Assembly: GCA_904501865.1 (NCBI GenBank)
Contig: CAJGCF010000068.1
Coordinates: forward strand, 1 to 7,199
DNA length: 7,199 bases
Origin: an uncultured Clostridia bacterium
Lineage (GTDB): Bacteria > Bacillota > Clostridia > Oscillospirales > CAG-272
Direction: 5' to 3'
This document shows, one piece after another, positions 7,173-7,199 of this stretch (its first letter is position 1; every line of letters starts with the position of its first letter). The notes beneath the pieces were generated by a model, which saw nothing but the letters and a program-made list of their open reading frames with translations, made no database searches and had not been told where the DNA came from. A program made the position numbers and the translations under genes.

Positions 7173-7188
7173 AAAATTGTAAAATTGT
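7173..7188. repeat. Tandem 8-bp repeat AAAATTGT x2
   Basis: AAAATTGT occurs twice head to tail (7173-7180 and 7181-7188). It sits where the -35 region of the leftward promoter should be and in the leader of the rightward transcript. It may be a binding site for an activator, or simple AT-rich repetition. Confidence 0.4.
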
Positions 7189-7191
7189 TCA

Positions 7192-7197
7192 GAGGAG
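7192..7197 (+). promoter_or_regulatory. Ribosome binding site for a divergent gene beyond the right edge
   Basis: GAGGAG on the plus strand, about 35 nt after the predicted start of transcription, is a good ribosome binding site with its start codon expected within roughly ten bases outside the window. By position, a transcriptional regulator of the operon is a reasonable guess, but no coding sequence is visible. Confidence 0.5.
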
Positions 7198-7199
7198 CG

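Noticed and set aside
1..7199. CRISPR array, tRNA, rRNA, insertion sequence or prophage element
   Set aside because: No regularly spaced repeats, no cloverleaf-like sequence, no transposase or terminal inverted repeats were seen on either strand.

Overview
The window looks like a chromosomal accessory locus from a Gram-positive, probably Clostridia-like gut or rumen Bacillota. This rests on strong GGAGG-type ribosome binding sites, tight operon packing, a sigma-A-like TATAAT promoter and the family mix. It is inference from style, not a taxonomic match.

From about 7077 down to 213 all genes lie on the minus strand and form one sugar-catabolism operon. In transcription order they are: an L-fucose/L-arabinose isomerase-family protein (7077-5674), an FGGY carbohydrate kinase (5633-4149), a DUF4432 aldose-1-epimerase-like protein (4152-3187, overlapping the kinase stop by ATGA), a class II ketose-(bis)phosphate aldolase of the GatY/KbaY/FBA type (3182-2343), and a GH36 alpha-galactosidase-type glycosidase (2267-213). 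The logic is hydrolysis, mutarotation, isomerisation to a ketose, phosphorylation and aldol cleavage to a triose phosphate. If galactose is the sugar, this would be a tagatose-type route that avoids the Leloir enzymes. The substrate cannot be proven from sequence. No transporter is present and the glycosidase has no signal peptide, so it probably acts in the cytoplasm on imported glycosides.

The most striking feature is that the first two genes are each broken by one in-frame stop codon, with the frame otherwise intact and family-like on both sides: TAA at codon 57 of the isomerase (6909-6907) and TAG at codon 85 of the kinase (5381-5379). The other three genes are intact. TAA ends two intact genes here, so a general reassignment of TAA is unlikely. 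TAG ends none of the five genes, so TAG recoding is not excluded by this window alone. Recent nonsense mutations, or errors/damage in the assembled DNA, are the simplest explanations.

Right edge (7078-7199): a compact divergent regulatory region with a good plus-strand promoter, a palindromic TATAATTATA that carries a -10 on both strands, a 17-bp imperfect palindrome between the plus-strand -35 and -10, short tandem repeats, and a ribosome binding site for a rightward gene that starts outside the window (possibly the regulator). Left edge (1-212): no confident gene. It holds a long perfect stem-loop that probably ends the operon, and a second hairpin followed by T-tracts that would terminate plus-strand transcription from the left.
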